47,154 nt of DNA from an uncultured Bacteroidales bacterium (GTDB taxonomy: Bacteria > Bacteroidota > Bacteroidia > Bacteroidales > Paludibacteraceae), in the NCBI GenBank assembly GCA_902799705.1, contig CADCBP010000013.1:1-47154 (forward strand), read 5' to 3'. The translations under genes were made by a program, and so were the position numbers. Of this stretch, positions 1 through 8,585 are shown piece by piece. A model generated the notes under the pieces. The model did no database searches. It worked only from the letters and a program-made list of their open reading frames with translations, and was not told the DNA's origin. Within the stretch, counting starts at the first letter, position 1. Each line of letters starts with the position of its first letter.

Positions 1-1
1 A

Positions 2-1283
2 GGCGATCAACCGGGTTACTTCACCGCCAAGAGTGCCCCGATTACCCCGGAAGAGCAGAAGGAAATAGATGCGGTTATTGATTTGATCAACGCCATCGGC
101 ACCGTCACCTACACGCCGGAATGTAAGGCACGCATAGACGCCGCCCGTTCGGCATACGACGCCCTGACCGCCGAGCAGAAAGTTTACATCACAGACGCTA
201 CCTATAAGATCCTCACGGATGCCGAGCAGACATACGCGGACCTCAAGGCGAAAGCCGAGGCGGATCAGGCTGCCGCGAACGCTGTCATCGTCAAGATCGA
301 CGCCATCGGCACCGTCACCTATACGCCGGAGAGCAAGGCGCTCATCGACGCCGCCCGCGAGGCATACGACGCCCTGACGGCTGCACAGCAAGTGCTCGTC
401 ACCAACTACGGTGAGCTGACAGTTGCCGAGCAGGCTTACGCGGAACTCAAAGCGAACGCCGAAGCGGTAGCGAACGCCAAGCTGCAGTTGAAAAACATCA
501 TCTCCGAGGCGAACCAACTCAAGGCGGTGGCACTGATCTATGCTCCGTCCGCGGTAACCACCCTCAATGACCTCATCGCCGACGCACAGTCCATGATTGA
601 CGATCCTAGCGTGACGGTTGACCAGGTCAACACCAAGGCTGCGACCCTGACGGGTGACTTACACACCATCGCGGTGAACCTGCTCGACCAGGCCAAAGAG
701 CAGTTGAAGCAATCCATCATAGCGTGCGAGCGATACACGTTCCATCGTAACGGCTTGCGCCTTCACCGGCTTCGAGCACGCTATCCATTCAGACATGACT
801 TGGAACATGGCCGCATTGACCGACTTGGTGAACGCAATCAACGCCTCTGTCGCTTCCGAGCCTTATCGCTTGGACGTAGAGATGAGCTCGCTCGGCAAGT
901 GGGATCCGATAAACGCGACGTTGGTCGTACTCGACCCGCACGCCGAAGAGAAACTCACTGCCGGCGAGTATCAGTTCGTCACCGCTGTCCGGATTGACGG
1001 CGAAGAGGCAAAGCAGTACCGTCTGCCGAAAGCAACCGAAGAAGCACTCTCCGTCTCCGTGGATGCAACGCCATGGACGGTTGACCTGTCAAGCATCGTC
1101 ATTGACGTCACCTACTGCTACACCGTTGTCAATAGCCCGATGTTCACGGTATCAAATGTACCTACAGATGTAGAACTGACTCAGGATGACCAACTCAAGA
1201 CGCAGAAGATCTTCCGTGACGGTCACATCTACATCCTCCGCGGAGATCATGTCTTCGACATCCGCGGCACGATGGTCAAGTAA
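2..1283 (+). CDS. 3' end of a secreted surface protein with helical repeats and sorting-like tail; apparently frameshifted
   Basis: The reading frame is open from base 2, so the gene starts upstream of the window. It encodes two copies of a roughly 70-residue helical module (hallmarks IGTVTYTPE and AYDALTA) and then a helix-rich linker. Sensible sequence in this frame stops near base 722. It resumes one frame over, from about base 723 (the new frame has a stop at 720-722), and runs to TAA at 1281-1283. The original frame stays open to 997 but becomes Arg/His-rich, as out-of-frame translation usually does. The shift lies at about 723-745 and fits one inserted base or two deleted bases, either a real mutation or an assembly error. 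The protein ends with a tail containing FRDGHIYILRG and VFDIRGTMVK, closely resembling the tail of the protein at 34222-35568; this suggests export to the surface. The function of the helical modules is not known to me. Confidence 0.75.
92..472 (+). repeat. Two direct copies of a 210-bp coding module
   Basis: The DNA starting gccatcggcaccgtcaccta at 92 recurs at 302 with few differences, a period of 210 bp or 70 codons. Identity is highest over the first 85 bases of each copy and falls off afterwards. The module looks like a helical-bundle repeat of the kind found in surface stalks. More copies probably lie upstream of the window. Confidence 0.85.
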
Positions 1284-1289
1284 TCCCAG

Positions 1290-1310
1290 CCCCTCCCTCC
1301 GCGGGAGGGG
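1290..1310. repeat. GGGAGGGG palindromic element, intergenic copy
   Basis: A perfect 8-bp stem (cccctccc with gggagggg) and a 5-base loop lie 6 bases after the stop codon at 1283. No T-run follows, so it is a poor terminator. The same stem sequence occurs inside galM (39220-39251) and at the ends of an insertion in the GH2 gene (36178-36256), which marks it as a dispersed repeat. Confidence 0.7.
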
Positions 1311-1321
1311 CATAGGATTCT

Positions 1322-1337
1322 AGAACTCTAGAACTCT
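1322..1337. repeat. 8-bp tandem repeat (agaactct)2
   Basis: Two perfect units of agaactct lie between the palindrome and the terminator. A related motif (gaactctcaactctc) sits inside rimO at 22609-22644. Confidence 0.6.
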
Positions 1338-1353
1338 AACCAACTACTCAAAA

Positions 1354-1378
1354 GGCACCCCTCGTGGGTGTCTTTTTT
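1354..1378 (+). terminator. Rho-independent terminator after the first gene
   Basis: The stem ggcaccc/gggtgtc has seven pairs including one G-U, a 5-base loop, and six T residues directly after it. It separates the surface-protein gene from the promoter at 1388. Confidence 0.85.
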
Positions 1379-1387
1379 GCAAATATA

Positions 1388-1419
1388 TTTGCATATATCA
1401 GAAAAAAGCAGTAATTTTG
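1388..1419 (+). promoter_or_regulatory. Bacteroidota-type promoter for the 1439-6872 genes
   Basis: TTTG at 1388-1391, a 20-bp gap and TAATTTTG at 1412-1419 match the Bacteroides -33/-7 consensus (TTTG and TAnnTTTG). The start codon at 1439 is 19 bases beyond the -7 box. Confidence 0.85.
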
Positions 1420-1438
1420 CACCGCTAAATTGTTGAAT

Positions 1439-2545
1439 ATGAAGAAAACTTTATTATTTGCCGCATTGTGTGTGTCTATGAGCCTGGCGGCACAGAAACA
1501 GAATGAGATGTACCTGGCGTATATCCGTCAATGGAAAGAAACCGCCATCCAACAGCAGATTGATTATGGTATCCCTGCTTCTATCACCATGGCGCAAGCC
1601 CTTCTGGAGTCCGGCGCCGGACAGAGTGAGTTGGCCCTCAATGCCAAGAACCATTTCGGCATCAAGTGTACGAACGATTGGTTCGGCGGCGTCTATTATC
1701 ACGATGACGACAGGAAGAGTGATTGCTTCCGTCAGTACTACGATGCCGCGGAGTCCTTCAAGGACCACTCGCTGTTCCTTCAGCGTTCGCGCTATGCATC
1801 CTGTTTTGAGATAGCGCCGCAAGACTATGAGGCCTGGGCATACCGTCTGCGTGACTGCGGATATGCAACCGACTACCTCTACGCCCCGAAACTGGTGAAG
1901 ATCATCGAGACCTATCGTCTGGATACTTTGACGCTGGCAGCAATGCAATCCGGTGCAGAAAAGAAGACTCAGAAGACCACTTCCAAAGGACTGGCGAAGA
2001 CACAGGACAATACTGTCACCCCGACGCATAAGCATGCTTCGCATAAACGTCCATTGAAGGCTACGGTAGTGCGCAAATCCGATCCGATCATGGTCATCAA
2101 CAGCGATCCGGAACCGCCCTATGTGGAGCCCTTGACAGCCAAACAGGAACGAGACAGTTTCTTCCTCGCTCACACCAAACACAAACAGAACGGTGTCAGT
2201 TATGTCGTCGCGCACGAAGGCGATACGTATGCCAACGTGGCTTTCCGTCTCAATGTGCGCGAACGTGAACTACGCGAACACAACGACGCACTCGGACGCG
2301 AGTTGGAGAAGGGAGATCGTATATACCTCGCCGCAAAGAAGAAAACAGGCGACAAAGACTTCGTCTGGACACATACCGGACTCTCGCTGTGGAAACTGAG
2401 CCAAGACGAAGGAGTAACTATCGAATCCATCGTCAAACTGAATGAACTGGATCCTACCATTCGTGCCTTCCGTACACGACAGAAAATATACCTCAAGAAA
2501 GTGAAAGAGGAGTCGAACAACGGAGGATTAGGCATCGCGGAATGA
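1439..2545 (+). CDS. Secreted glucosaminidase with two LysM-like domains
   Basis: This 368-residue protein probably cleaves peptidoglycan in the periplasm or at the cell surface. I chose ATG 1439 over the in-frame TTG at 1430 because it opens a clean signal peptide (MKKTLLFAALCVSMSLAAQ). Residues 25-165 form a Flg_hydro/GH73 glucosaminidase domain (ITMAQALLESGAGQSELA, with the likely catalytic Glu at about residue 57, then NHFGIKC and the YATDYLYAPKL end motif). A Lys/Thr-rich linker of about 85 residues follows. Two LysM-like wall-binding modules end the protein, at about 255-300 (YVVAHEGDTYANVAFRL) and 310-360 (SLWKLSQDEGVTIESIVKLN). The stop overlaps the next gene by four bases (ATGA), so the two are probably translationally coupled. 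The family call is secure; hydrolase specificity is inferred. Confidence 0.9.
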   Translation: MKKTLLFAALCVSMSLAAQKQNEMYLAYIRQWKETAIQQQIDYGIPASITMAQALLESGAGQSELALNAKNHFGIKCTNDWFGGVYYHDDDRKSDCFRQYYDAAESFKDHSLFLQRSRYASCFEIAPQDYEAWAYRLRDCGYATDYLYAPKLVKIIETYRLDTLTLAAMQSGAEKKTQKTTSKGLAKTQDNTVTPTHKHASHKRPLKATVVRKSDPIMVINSDPEPPYVEPLTAKQERDSFFLAHTKHKQNGVSYVVAHEGDTYANVAFRLNVRERELREHNDALGRELEKGDRIYLAAKKKTGDKDFVWTHTGLSLWKLSQDEGVTIESIVKLNELDPTIRAFRTRQKIYLKKVKEESNNGGLGIAE

Positions 2546-2829
2546 AAAACGGAGCGGACATATCCGAGGCGTTGGTCGACTTTCTGCGTGAGAGCGGACT
2601 GGAGCAGTCAGTACTCGATGTGCAGATAGAGGACCTCTGGCCGCGTGTGATGGGCGAAACGGTCAAGAAACTGACGCGCAGCATAGAGGTGCGCGACGGC
2701 GTCCTGTACGTACACGTCAACTCCGCCGCACTCAAGGCCCAACTCTTCGAGAACCGATTTGAACTCATCCGAAAACTCAATGAAGCCGTCGGCGCTCCCG
2801 CTTTGCGGGATTGCAGAATCTTGGGATAA
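2542..2829 (+). CDS. DUF721 family protein (DciA-like)
   Basis: This 95-residue protein fits the DUF721 family in length and pattern: EDLWPRVMGETVKKLTRSIEVRDGVL, then YVHVNSAALKAQL and a C-terminal helix. Some members of the family, named DciA, load the replicative helicase in bacteria lacking DnaC or DnaI. That role is family knowledge and cannot be read from this sequence. The gene starts inside the stop of the glucosaminidase gene and ends one base before a tandem repeat that leads straight into mutS2. Confidence 0.8.
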   Translation: MKNGADISEALVDFLRESGLEQSVLDVQIEDLWPRVMGETVKKLTRSIEVRDGVLYVHVNSAALKAQLFENRFELIRKLNEAVGAPALRDCRILG

Positions 2830-2861
2830 AGAGTGAAAGAGTGAAAGAGTGAAAGAGTGAA
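2830..2861. repeat. 8-bp tandem repeat (agagtgaa)4 between DUF721 and mutS2
   Basis: Four perfect units of agagtgaa begin on the base after the DUF721 stop (2829) and end two bases before the GTG start of mutS2 (2864). The same unit, on the opposite strand, makes up the 17-unit array at 23898-24033. The tract is purine-rich and may double as the ribosome-binding region for mutS2. Confidence 0.9.
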
Positions 2862-2863
2862 AG

Positions 2864-5209
2864 GTGTTATATCCTGAAAACATAGAGCAGAAGATTGACT
2901 TCACCGTCATACGTGAAGAGTTGCTTCGTCGGTGCAGTTCGCCCTTGGGACGCGAACGCGTGGACGCCATGCGGATGGAGACGGATTTTGAGGTGGTGTC
3001 CCGTATGTTGTGTCTCACGGACCAGATGCGCATGGCTCAGTCCGATCCCATGTTGACCTTCCCCCGCGGCACGATGCATGACTTGCGCGAGTCTATCGCA
3101 CGTATCCGCATAGCAGGACTGTTCCTGGACGAAGCGGAACTGGATGACTTGCGCAAAACATTGTCCTTTGCCGCAGACTTGGAGCAATTCTTTGCGTCGC
3201 TCGATGAAGCGAGATATCCGTTGTTGCGGGAACTTCCGAATAATCAGAACAATCCAGGTAATCTGAATACACTGAAAGATATGGTGAGGGAGATAGACCG
3301 GATCCTCGACCGCTACGGCAAGTTAGCCGACCATGCCTCCCCGGAACTGGCGCAGATCCGCCGTGAGTTGACGAACGCGCAAGGCAGTGTCAGCCGTACG
3401 CTCGCCTCTATCCTTCGTCAGGCGAAGTCAGACGGTCTCGTGGATGCCGACGCCGCGCCGACACTGCGCGAAGGACGACTGGTCATCCCCGTACCGCCCG
3501 GCTACAAACGTAAGATAGGCGGTATAGTCCATGACGAGTCAGCCACCGGCAAGACGGTTTATATCGAACCCCAACAGGTGGTGGATGCCAATAACCGCAT
3601 CCGTGAGTTGGAGGGTGCCGAACGACGCGAACGCGTGCGCATCCTGCAAGCCGTCACGGACACACTCCGCCCGCAGACGGAACTTATCCTCGCTAAACAA
3701 CACATGCTGGCGGAGGTGGATTTCCTCAGTGCCAAAGTGTCGCTTGCTCAGACCCTACATGCCATCCGTCCGGAGTTGCATGACGAACCGATGCTGGATT
3801 GGAGTGACGCGCGTCATCCCGTGTTATGGCTTCATTATGCACCGCAGAACAAGCCGGTAGTGCCCCTCTCCATACGCCTGCAAGCCGCTGAGAACCGCGT
3901 ACTCGTCATCAGCGGACCAAACGCCGGCGGCAAATCCGTCTGCCTCAAGACAGTGGCCTTACTCCAATACATGCTGCAATGCGGACTCTTAGTGCCCGTC
4001 GCCGAACAGAGCAGGGCAGGATTGTTCGCACGACTGATGATAGACATAGGCGACGAGCAGTCCATACAGGACGAACTGTCAACCTATTCGTCCCATCTGA
4101 GGAACATGAAGTTTTTCCTGCGAAACGCGGATGAGAAAACACTCTTCCTGATTGACGAGATGGGTTCGGGCACGGAGCCTTTGATAGGCGGAGCCTTGGC
4201 GGAAGCTATGTTACGAGAACTGGTCGCCAAACAGGCCTTCGGCTTGGTCACTACTCACTATACGAACCTCAAGCATTTTGCGGAACAGACGCCCGGAGTG
4301 GTGAACGGCGCCATGCTATACGACCGCGGAGCGATGCGCCCTCTCTTTCAGTTATCCATCGGTCAGGCCGGCAGTTCTTTCGCCATTGAGATAGCACGGC
4401 AGACAGGACTCGGAGAACCGATCATTCAGTATGCTATCGAACTCGTCGGAGAGGAACATATCGACTACGACAAACAGTTGCAGGACATCGCCCGCGACAA
4501 GCGGTATTGGGAGAACAAACGGCAGGCAATCCGTCAGAAAGAGAAAGTGCTCGAAGAGCGCATCGCCCAATACGAGGAGCAGATGAGCGGCATCAAAGCG
4601 AAGAAACGCGAGTTGCTGGACGAAGCCCGTCAACAGGCGGAAGACTTGTTGCAGCAGTCTAATGCCGCTATCGAACGAACCATCCGCGAGATCAAAGAGT
4701 CCAAAGCGGATAAGGAACGTACGCGCAAGGCCCGGGCACGCGTGGAAGAGATGAAAGAGAAGGTGGCATTCGTCAAAACGAAAAACGCACCATTGCACGA
4801 CCGCGCGGAGACACCCGCAGGGAAGAAAGGAAAAGTGCTTAAAGACTTCCGCGACTTGCGTGTACTGAAAGGTGATTTTCCAGGTAGTCCGGCCACACCG
4901 GTAAGTCAGAGCAGTGTTTCCATCGCCCATCAACGTAAAGTGCATTTCGACCGTACGTTGGACTTGCGGGGCTTGCGTGTCGATGAGGCACTGGAAAAAC
5001 TCATCGCCTACATGGACGACGCACTCATGGTGGGAGCCGGCGAGGTGACCATATTGCACGGTACAGGAACCGGCGCACTCAAACAACTGACACGCGATTA
5101 CCTCAACGACCTCAACCGCCAACGCCATAAGCGCGGACAGGTGGCGCTCGACTTCGGGGACGGAGACGTCAACCACGGCGGTGCAGGCCTCACCGTTGTC
5201 CAACTATAA
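2864..5209 (+). CDS. mutS2: Endonuclease MutS2
   Basis: This 781-residue protein is full length for MutS2, a MutS paralogue implicated in suppressing recombination and in rescuing collided ribosomes. The N-terminus (YPENIEQKIDF) matches the family, which supports the GTG start at 2864; no ATG fits. A core clamp region precedes the ATPase domain, which has Walker A (SGPNAGGKS, about residues 350-358) and Walker B (LFLIDEMGSGTEP, about 425-438). A coiled coil at about 550-640 (KRELLDEARQQAEDLLQQ) leads to a C-terminal Smr nuclease-like domain from about 699 (LDLRGLRVDEALEKL, HGTGTGALKQ). A short Asn-rich stretch (NNQNNPGNLN) near residue 128 is probably a degenerate repeat tract. Confidence 0.95.
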   Translation: MLYPENIEQKIDFTVIREELLRRCSSPLGRERVDAMRMETDFEVVSRMLCLTDQMRMAQSDPMLTFPRGTMHDLRESIARIRIAGLFLDEAELDDLRKTLSFAADLEQFFASLDEARYPLLRELPNNQNNPGNLNTLKDMVREIDRILDRYGKLADHASPELAQIRRELTNAQGSVSRTLASILRQAKSDGLVDADAAPTLREGRLVIPVPPGYKRKIGGIVHDESATGKTVYIEPQQVVDANNRIRELEGAERRERVRILQAVTDTLRPQTELILAKQHMLAEVDFLSAKVSLAQTLHAIRPELHDEPMLDWSDARHPVLWLHYAPQNKPVVPLSIRLQAAENRVLVISGPNAGGKSVCLKTVALLQYMLQCGLLVPVAEQSRAGLFARLMIDIGDEQSIQDELSTYSSHLRNMKFFLRNADEKTLFLIDEMGSGTEPLIGGALAEAMLRELVAKQAFGLVTTHYTNLKHFAEQTPGVVNGAMLYDRGAMRPLFQLSIGQAGSSFAIEIARQTGLGEPIIQYAIELVGEEHIDYDKQLQDIARDKRYWENKRQAIRQKEKVLEERIAQYEEQMSGIKAKKRELLDEARQQAEDLLQQSNAAIERTIREIKESKADKERTRKARARVEEMKEKVAFVKTKNAPLHDRAETPAGKKGKVLKDFRDLRVLKGDFPGSPATPVSQSSVSIAHQRKVHFDRTLDLRGLRVDEALEKLIAYMDDALMVGAGEVTILHGTGTGALKQLTRDYLNDLNRQRHKRGQVALDFGDGDVNHGGAGLTVVQL

Positions 5210-5256
5210 CATCGAAATACCGAGATACCGAAATATCATAATCCCGAATCATCGAA
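5209..5256. repeat. 8-bp degenerate tandem repeat (ataccgaR-type, 6 units) after mutS2
   Basis: Six 8-bp units run from the last base of the mutS2 stop codon: acatcgaa, ataccgag, ataccgaa, atatcata, atcccgaa, tcatcgaa. The central unit is the reverse complement of the array inside rimO (23519-23552). The tract fills most of the 59-bp gap before the next gene. I see no promoter here, so mutS2 and the downstream genes may be cotranscribed. Confidence 0.8.
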
Positions 5257-5268
5257 CAAAACAACAAT

Positions 5269-5982
5269 ATGAAAAAAACACTTCTATTTCTCCTCCTGTC
5301 GGCCTTGAGTGCAGCGTTGAGTGCCGCAAATCCGGGCTTCGGAGATCGCCGTTATAGCGTGTCAGGCTTGGTGGAGTACAGTTACAACAAGACCTGGGGA
5401 CACCACGCGAATTTCGACATCCAGTCACTGATGCCCATCAATCCGCATTTCGAGATGGAAGCACGCTTGCAGTTCTCCACAGCCAATGTACATTCGGGCG
5501 CACTCCAACTACGTCCTAAATTTGAGTTACCGGTTGGTGAGCTGTTCCTTGAGACAGATGTCTATTACCGCGCCTTTGCCCGCAACCGTATCGGCGATAT
5601 CACTGCAGCATTGGGAGTCGGCTACCGCATGGACTATGTGTCTGTTACTTTAGGTGTCTTCAGCCGCGTGATAGACGATTGGAACCGCTCGTGGTACACG
5701 GATGATAATTTTGTGGTGGAGCCTTTCAACCTGCTGTACCGCATTGAAGTCTTCTGCCGCCCGCAGAACAATAACTGGAACTTGTCGTTCCAATTCAGCA
5801 ACATCGACGACTATCAGATGGAGCGCATGTGGCAGCCGCTCTTCGGTATCGGCGCCTGGTATGACATCAATGAGCATTGGCGTCTGAATTTCATGGCGCA
5901 ATGCAAGCCTACGGGCATGTTCCACCTCGATGCAACGTTCTACGGCGCTACAGGTCGTGTTGGTTTCACCTATAGATTTTAA
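5269..5982 (+). CDS. Outer-membrane beta-barrel protein of unknown function
   Basis: This 237-residue protein has a clear signal peptide (MKKTLLFLLLSALSAALSAAN). What follows is alternating hydrophobic and polar strands rich in aromatic residues, for example LFLETDVYYRAFARNRIG and WRLNFMAQCKPTG, ending in VGFTYRF. A terminal Phe after a beta strand is the usual outer-membrane barrel insertion signal. The length would allow a barrel of about 8-12 strands. I cannot assign a named family. The next gene, encoding a lipoprotein phosphoesterase, begins 6 bases after the stop, so the two are probably one unit. Confidence 0.75.
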   Translation: MKKTLLFLLLSALSAALSAANPGFGDRRYSVSGLVEYSYNKTWGHHANFDIQSLMPINPHFEMEARLQFSTANVHSGALQLRPKFELPVGELFLETDVYYRAFARNRIGDITAALGVGYRMDYVSVTLGVFSRVIDDWNRSWYTDDNFVVEPFNLLYRIEVFCRPQNNNWNLSFQFSNIDDYQMERMWQPLFGIGAWYDINEHWRLNFMAQCKPTGMFHLDATFYGATGRVGFTYRF

Positions 5983-5987
5983 GACGT

Positions 5988-6872
5988 ATGAAAAAGAGTA
6001 ATTTATGGATAGTAATGATGCTTCTCTTCGCATCCTGCGCGAATGAAGACAGCACTCTGGATATGAAGGGCATGATTTCTCCCAATGGCCCTACGGTTGC
6101 TACCCGTTTTGAGCAGTCCATGGCATATAATGCCACACGCGGCGAAATGCACCTGGACATGCAGGCGGATGACTATTCTATCTATGTATGTACAGACAGT
6201 CATATCACGCGCAAAACGCATCGTAACTTGGATTATTTCATCGCGCAATACAGAGCAGAGACAGCTCCGAAACTCGCACTGCATTTAGGGGACGTGATTG
6301 ACGCGCAGAAGAACTTTCCTTGTGCCGACAGCATCCTGCATTTCCCAGGTCAGACAATCGAAGACACCGTGTTCGTCACACCCGGCAACCATGATATATA
6401 CTTCAAGCAGTGGGACATCTACCGCGATTTCTTCAAGAGTTCCGTCTATTGGTTCGACACCCATAACGGCGCGAAGAAATTAGACCTGTTCATTTGCCTG
6501 GACAGTGCCGAAGGCGAGTTGGGAGTAGCGCAGATGAAATGGCTGCGTACGTTCCTGGATGAGAAATCGAAAGAAGGTTACCGACGAATCATCGTCTTCA
6601 GTCACACCCATTTGTGGAAACTTGATGCCTCGCAGGGTCACACATCCAACATGGCATTGGAGGCGACGTATGAGTTTACGTCCCTGTTGGCGCAGTACGG
6701 CGCGGAGTGTTATTGGTGCGGTCACCAACATGCACGCCAATTGGTGCGCTTCAAAGGCGTGACGTACAGAGTGCTCAATGCTACGAAAGACAGCGAGTCG
6801 GGACCGTCGTACATGATCGCTCACATGGGAGAGCATATCACATACGACTATATCGACTATCCGAAAGAGTAG
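5988..6872 (+). CDS. Calcineurin-like metallophosphoesterase lipoprotein
   Basis: This 294-residue protein has a lipoprotein signal (LLFASC, lipid Cys at residue 17). It carries the full set of metallophosphoesterase motifs: DxH (TDSH, about 70-72), GD (LGDVID, 101-102), GNHD (133-136), a His motif (SHTH, about 204) and GHxH (GHQH, about 240). It should hydrolyse a phosphomonoester or phosphodiester in the periplasm with two metal ions; the substrate is unknown. The preceding barrel gene suggests an envelope role. Its stop codon TAG (6870-6872) directly abuts the stop of the convergent LRR gene (6873-6875), with no intergenic base. Confidence 0.88.
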   Translation: MKKSNLWIVMMLLFASCANEDSTLDMKGMISPNGPTVATRFEQSMAYNATRGEMHLDMQADDYSIYVCTDSHITRKTHRNLDYFIAQYRAETAPKLALHLGDVIDAQKNFPCADSILHFPGQTIEDTVFVTPGNHDIYFKQWDIYRDFFKSSVYWFDTHNGAKKLDLFICLDSAEGELGVAQMKWLRTFLDEKSKEGYRRIIVFSHTHLWKLDASQGHTSNMALEATYEFTSLLAQYGAECYWCGHQHARQLVRFKGVTYRVLNATKDSESGPSYMIAHMGEHITYDYIDYPKE

Positions 6873-8585
6873 TTATTTCGTCCCTTTGAACGCGTTCTTG
6901 CCGATCTCCACCGATGGTGGGAAGTTCGGTGCCCGCATATTGGAGCAGTCCCGGAAGGCGCCTGCTCCGATTTTTTGTATCGTAGCAGGGAATGAGGCGC
7001 GGCGAAGACTCCGGCACTCGGCAAAAGCTTCATCACCGATGGTCTTTACCGAGTCCGGCACGATGAGTTCGCGCAAACTCGTACAATGGAAGAAAGCATA
7101 AGGACTGATCTCCTTCAACGGGGAGGGTAAAGAGATCTCTTCCAACAGCTTGCACTCCATAAATGCCCCTTCTTCTATCATGTGAATGTGTTCCACCAGG
7201 GCGATGGAGCGTAGTTGCTGGCAATTACGGAAGGCATGCACACCGATACGGAAAGTGCTCTTGGGGATATTGATTTTCTCCAAAGCCAAACATCCGTCGA
7301 AGGCTTCGTCCCCAACGGCATAGATACCTTCGGGCAAGGTGACGCGGTACAGGTGGGTGCAGCCCTGACATACCTGTTTGGGCAAGGTGTTGATGCGCGC
7401 GGGAAATGTCAACTCGCGAATAGCCGCACATCCGGCGAACGCCGTCTCTCCGATGAAGGTGAGCGTCTCCGGCAGTTTGATCTCTTCAAGCCCGGAACAT
7501 CCGGCAAAGACACCGTTGTCAATGCGGCGCAGGCGGGCAGGGAATTGCAGATGTTTGATAGCGCGGCAGGAGAAGAACGTACCTTGACCCAAGACTTCTA
7601 TTCCGTCCCCCAATACCTGTTCGCGTAAGTTGATACATCCGTAGAAAGCACCCATACCCAGCGATTTGAGACCAGTAGGCAGTGTGGCGGCTTTCAGTAA
7701 CTCGCATTTGTAGAAAGCGAAGTTCCCCACTTCGGTGACGGTGGCGGGAATGATTACCTCTATCAGGTTTTCGCACTGATAGAAAGCAGCAGTAGGAATA
7801 GCCTTGACCGTCTCCGGGATGGTGACGGACTTGAGGTTCTTTCTGTTGGCGAACGCCCGCTCGGCGATCAGACGGATAGGAATTTTATTCTTGAAGATAT
7901 ATTTCGCCGGCAGGTCATTATTGGTGGCAACGAGGCAGTCGTCAATGATGAGTGCGCCTTTCTTCCACTTCTTCTCGTTGAGGTAGATGCCGCTTCCCGT
8001 GAAGGCTTCTTCGCCGATAGAAGTGACGGTAGCAGGGATGATGATCTTCTGCAGGTTCTTGCAGTCACGGAAGGTCTCATGGTCAATACGCGTGACGGAT
8101 GCCGGCAGTTCGACGCGTTGCAAGGCTTTATTACCCTGGAAGGCGCCGGCGGCGATGATACGTGTTCCTTCGGGAACGAAAAAACGCGGTTTGATGTTCT
8201 TGTCTGTCGCAATGAGGATGGAGTCCAGCCACAGGCAGCCGTCTTTCCAATTCGCTTTGTTGAGCATGATACCGGTCCCGTCGAAAGCGGAGTGGTACAC
8301 GCGCTGCAGTGTCTTGGGCAGCACGATAGCTGTCAGCCCTTTGCAGCCCTTGAAAGCACGCTCGCCAATCGCCACAACGGTGTAGTTGTGTTGCCCGGCT
8401 ACGATATGCTCGGGGATAAAGACTTCACCCGTGGCACGAGGATTAAGTGTCACCTCCGCTGTCAGGTGGTTTTCGTCAATAGTATAACGAATGTCCTGAT
8501 ACAATGCGTCGCCGGCATTAACGCGCCATGCGGCGACCAGTAGCGTCATACACAACGCCACTCGCTTCAATAAACAGTTGGCCAT
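6873..8585 (-). CDS. BspA-type leucine-rich repeat protein, secreted
   Basis: This 570-residue protein has a signal peptide (MANCLLKRVALCMTLLVAAW, cleavage likely after VNA). The rest is a long run of LRR_5/BspA repeats of about 23 residues with the pattern I-x-x-x-A-F-x-G-C-x-x-L-x-x-x-x-L-P. Two interruptions near residues 110-145 and 190-240 carry a W-K-D/K-G segment (NWKDGCLWLDS, KWKKGALIIDD). Such proteins are common surface or secreted binding proteins in Bacteroidales; the ligand is unknown. It lacks the sorting-like tail of its neighbours. Its first 68 bases overlap, in another frame, the 3' end of the PL9-like gene. I kept the ATG at 8585 because a later Met would remove most of the signal peptide. 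Confidence 0.88.
   Translation of the reverse strand: MANCLLKRVALCMTLLVAAWRVNAGDALYQDIRYTIDENHLTAEVTLNPRATGEVFIPEHIVAGQHNYTVVAIGERAFKGCKGLTAIVLPKTLQRVYHSAFDGTGIMLNKANWKDGCLWLDSILIATDKNIKPRFFVPEGTRIIAAGAFQGNKALQRVELPASVTRIDHETFRDCKNLQKIIIPATVTSIGEEAFTGSGIYLNEKKWKKGALIIDDCLVATNNDLPAKYIFKNKIPIRLIAERAFANRKNLKSVTIPETVKAIPTAAFYQCENLIEVIIPATVTEVGNFAFYKCELLKAATLPTGLKSLGMGAFYGCINLREQVLGDGIEVLGQGTFFSCRAIKHLQFPARLRRIDNGVFAGCSGLEEIKLPETLTFIGETAFAGCAAIRELTFPARINTLPKQVCQGCTHLYRVTLPEGIYAVGDEAFDGCLALEKINIPKSTFRIGVHAFRNCQQLRSIALVEHIHMIEEGAFMECKLLEEISLPSPLKEISPYAFFHCTSLRELIVPDSVKTIGDEAFAECRSLRRASFPATIQKIGAGAFRDCSNMRAPNFPPSVEIGKNAFKGTK

Noticed and set aside
795-1283. A separate gene starting at ATG 795
   Set aside because: The frame stays open with sensible protein back to about 723, directly after the helical part, and it ends in a tail typical of a larger exported protein. 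One frameshifted gene is the simpler reading.
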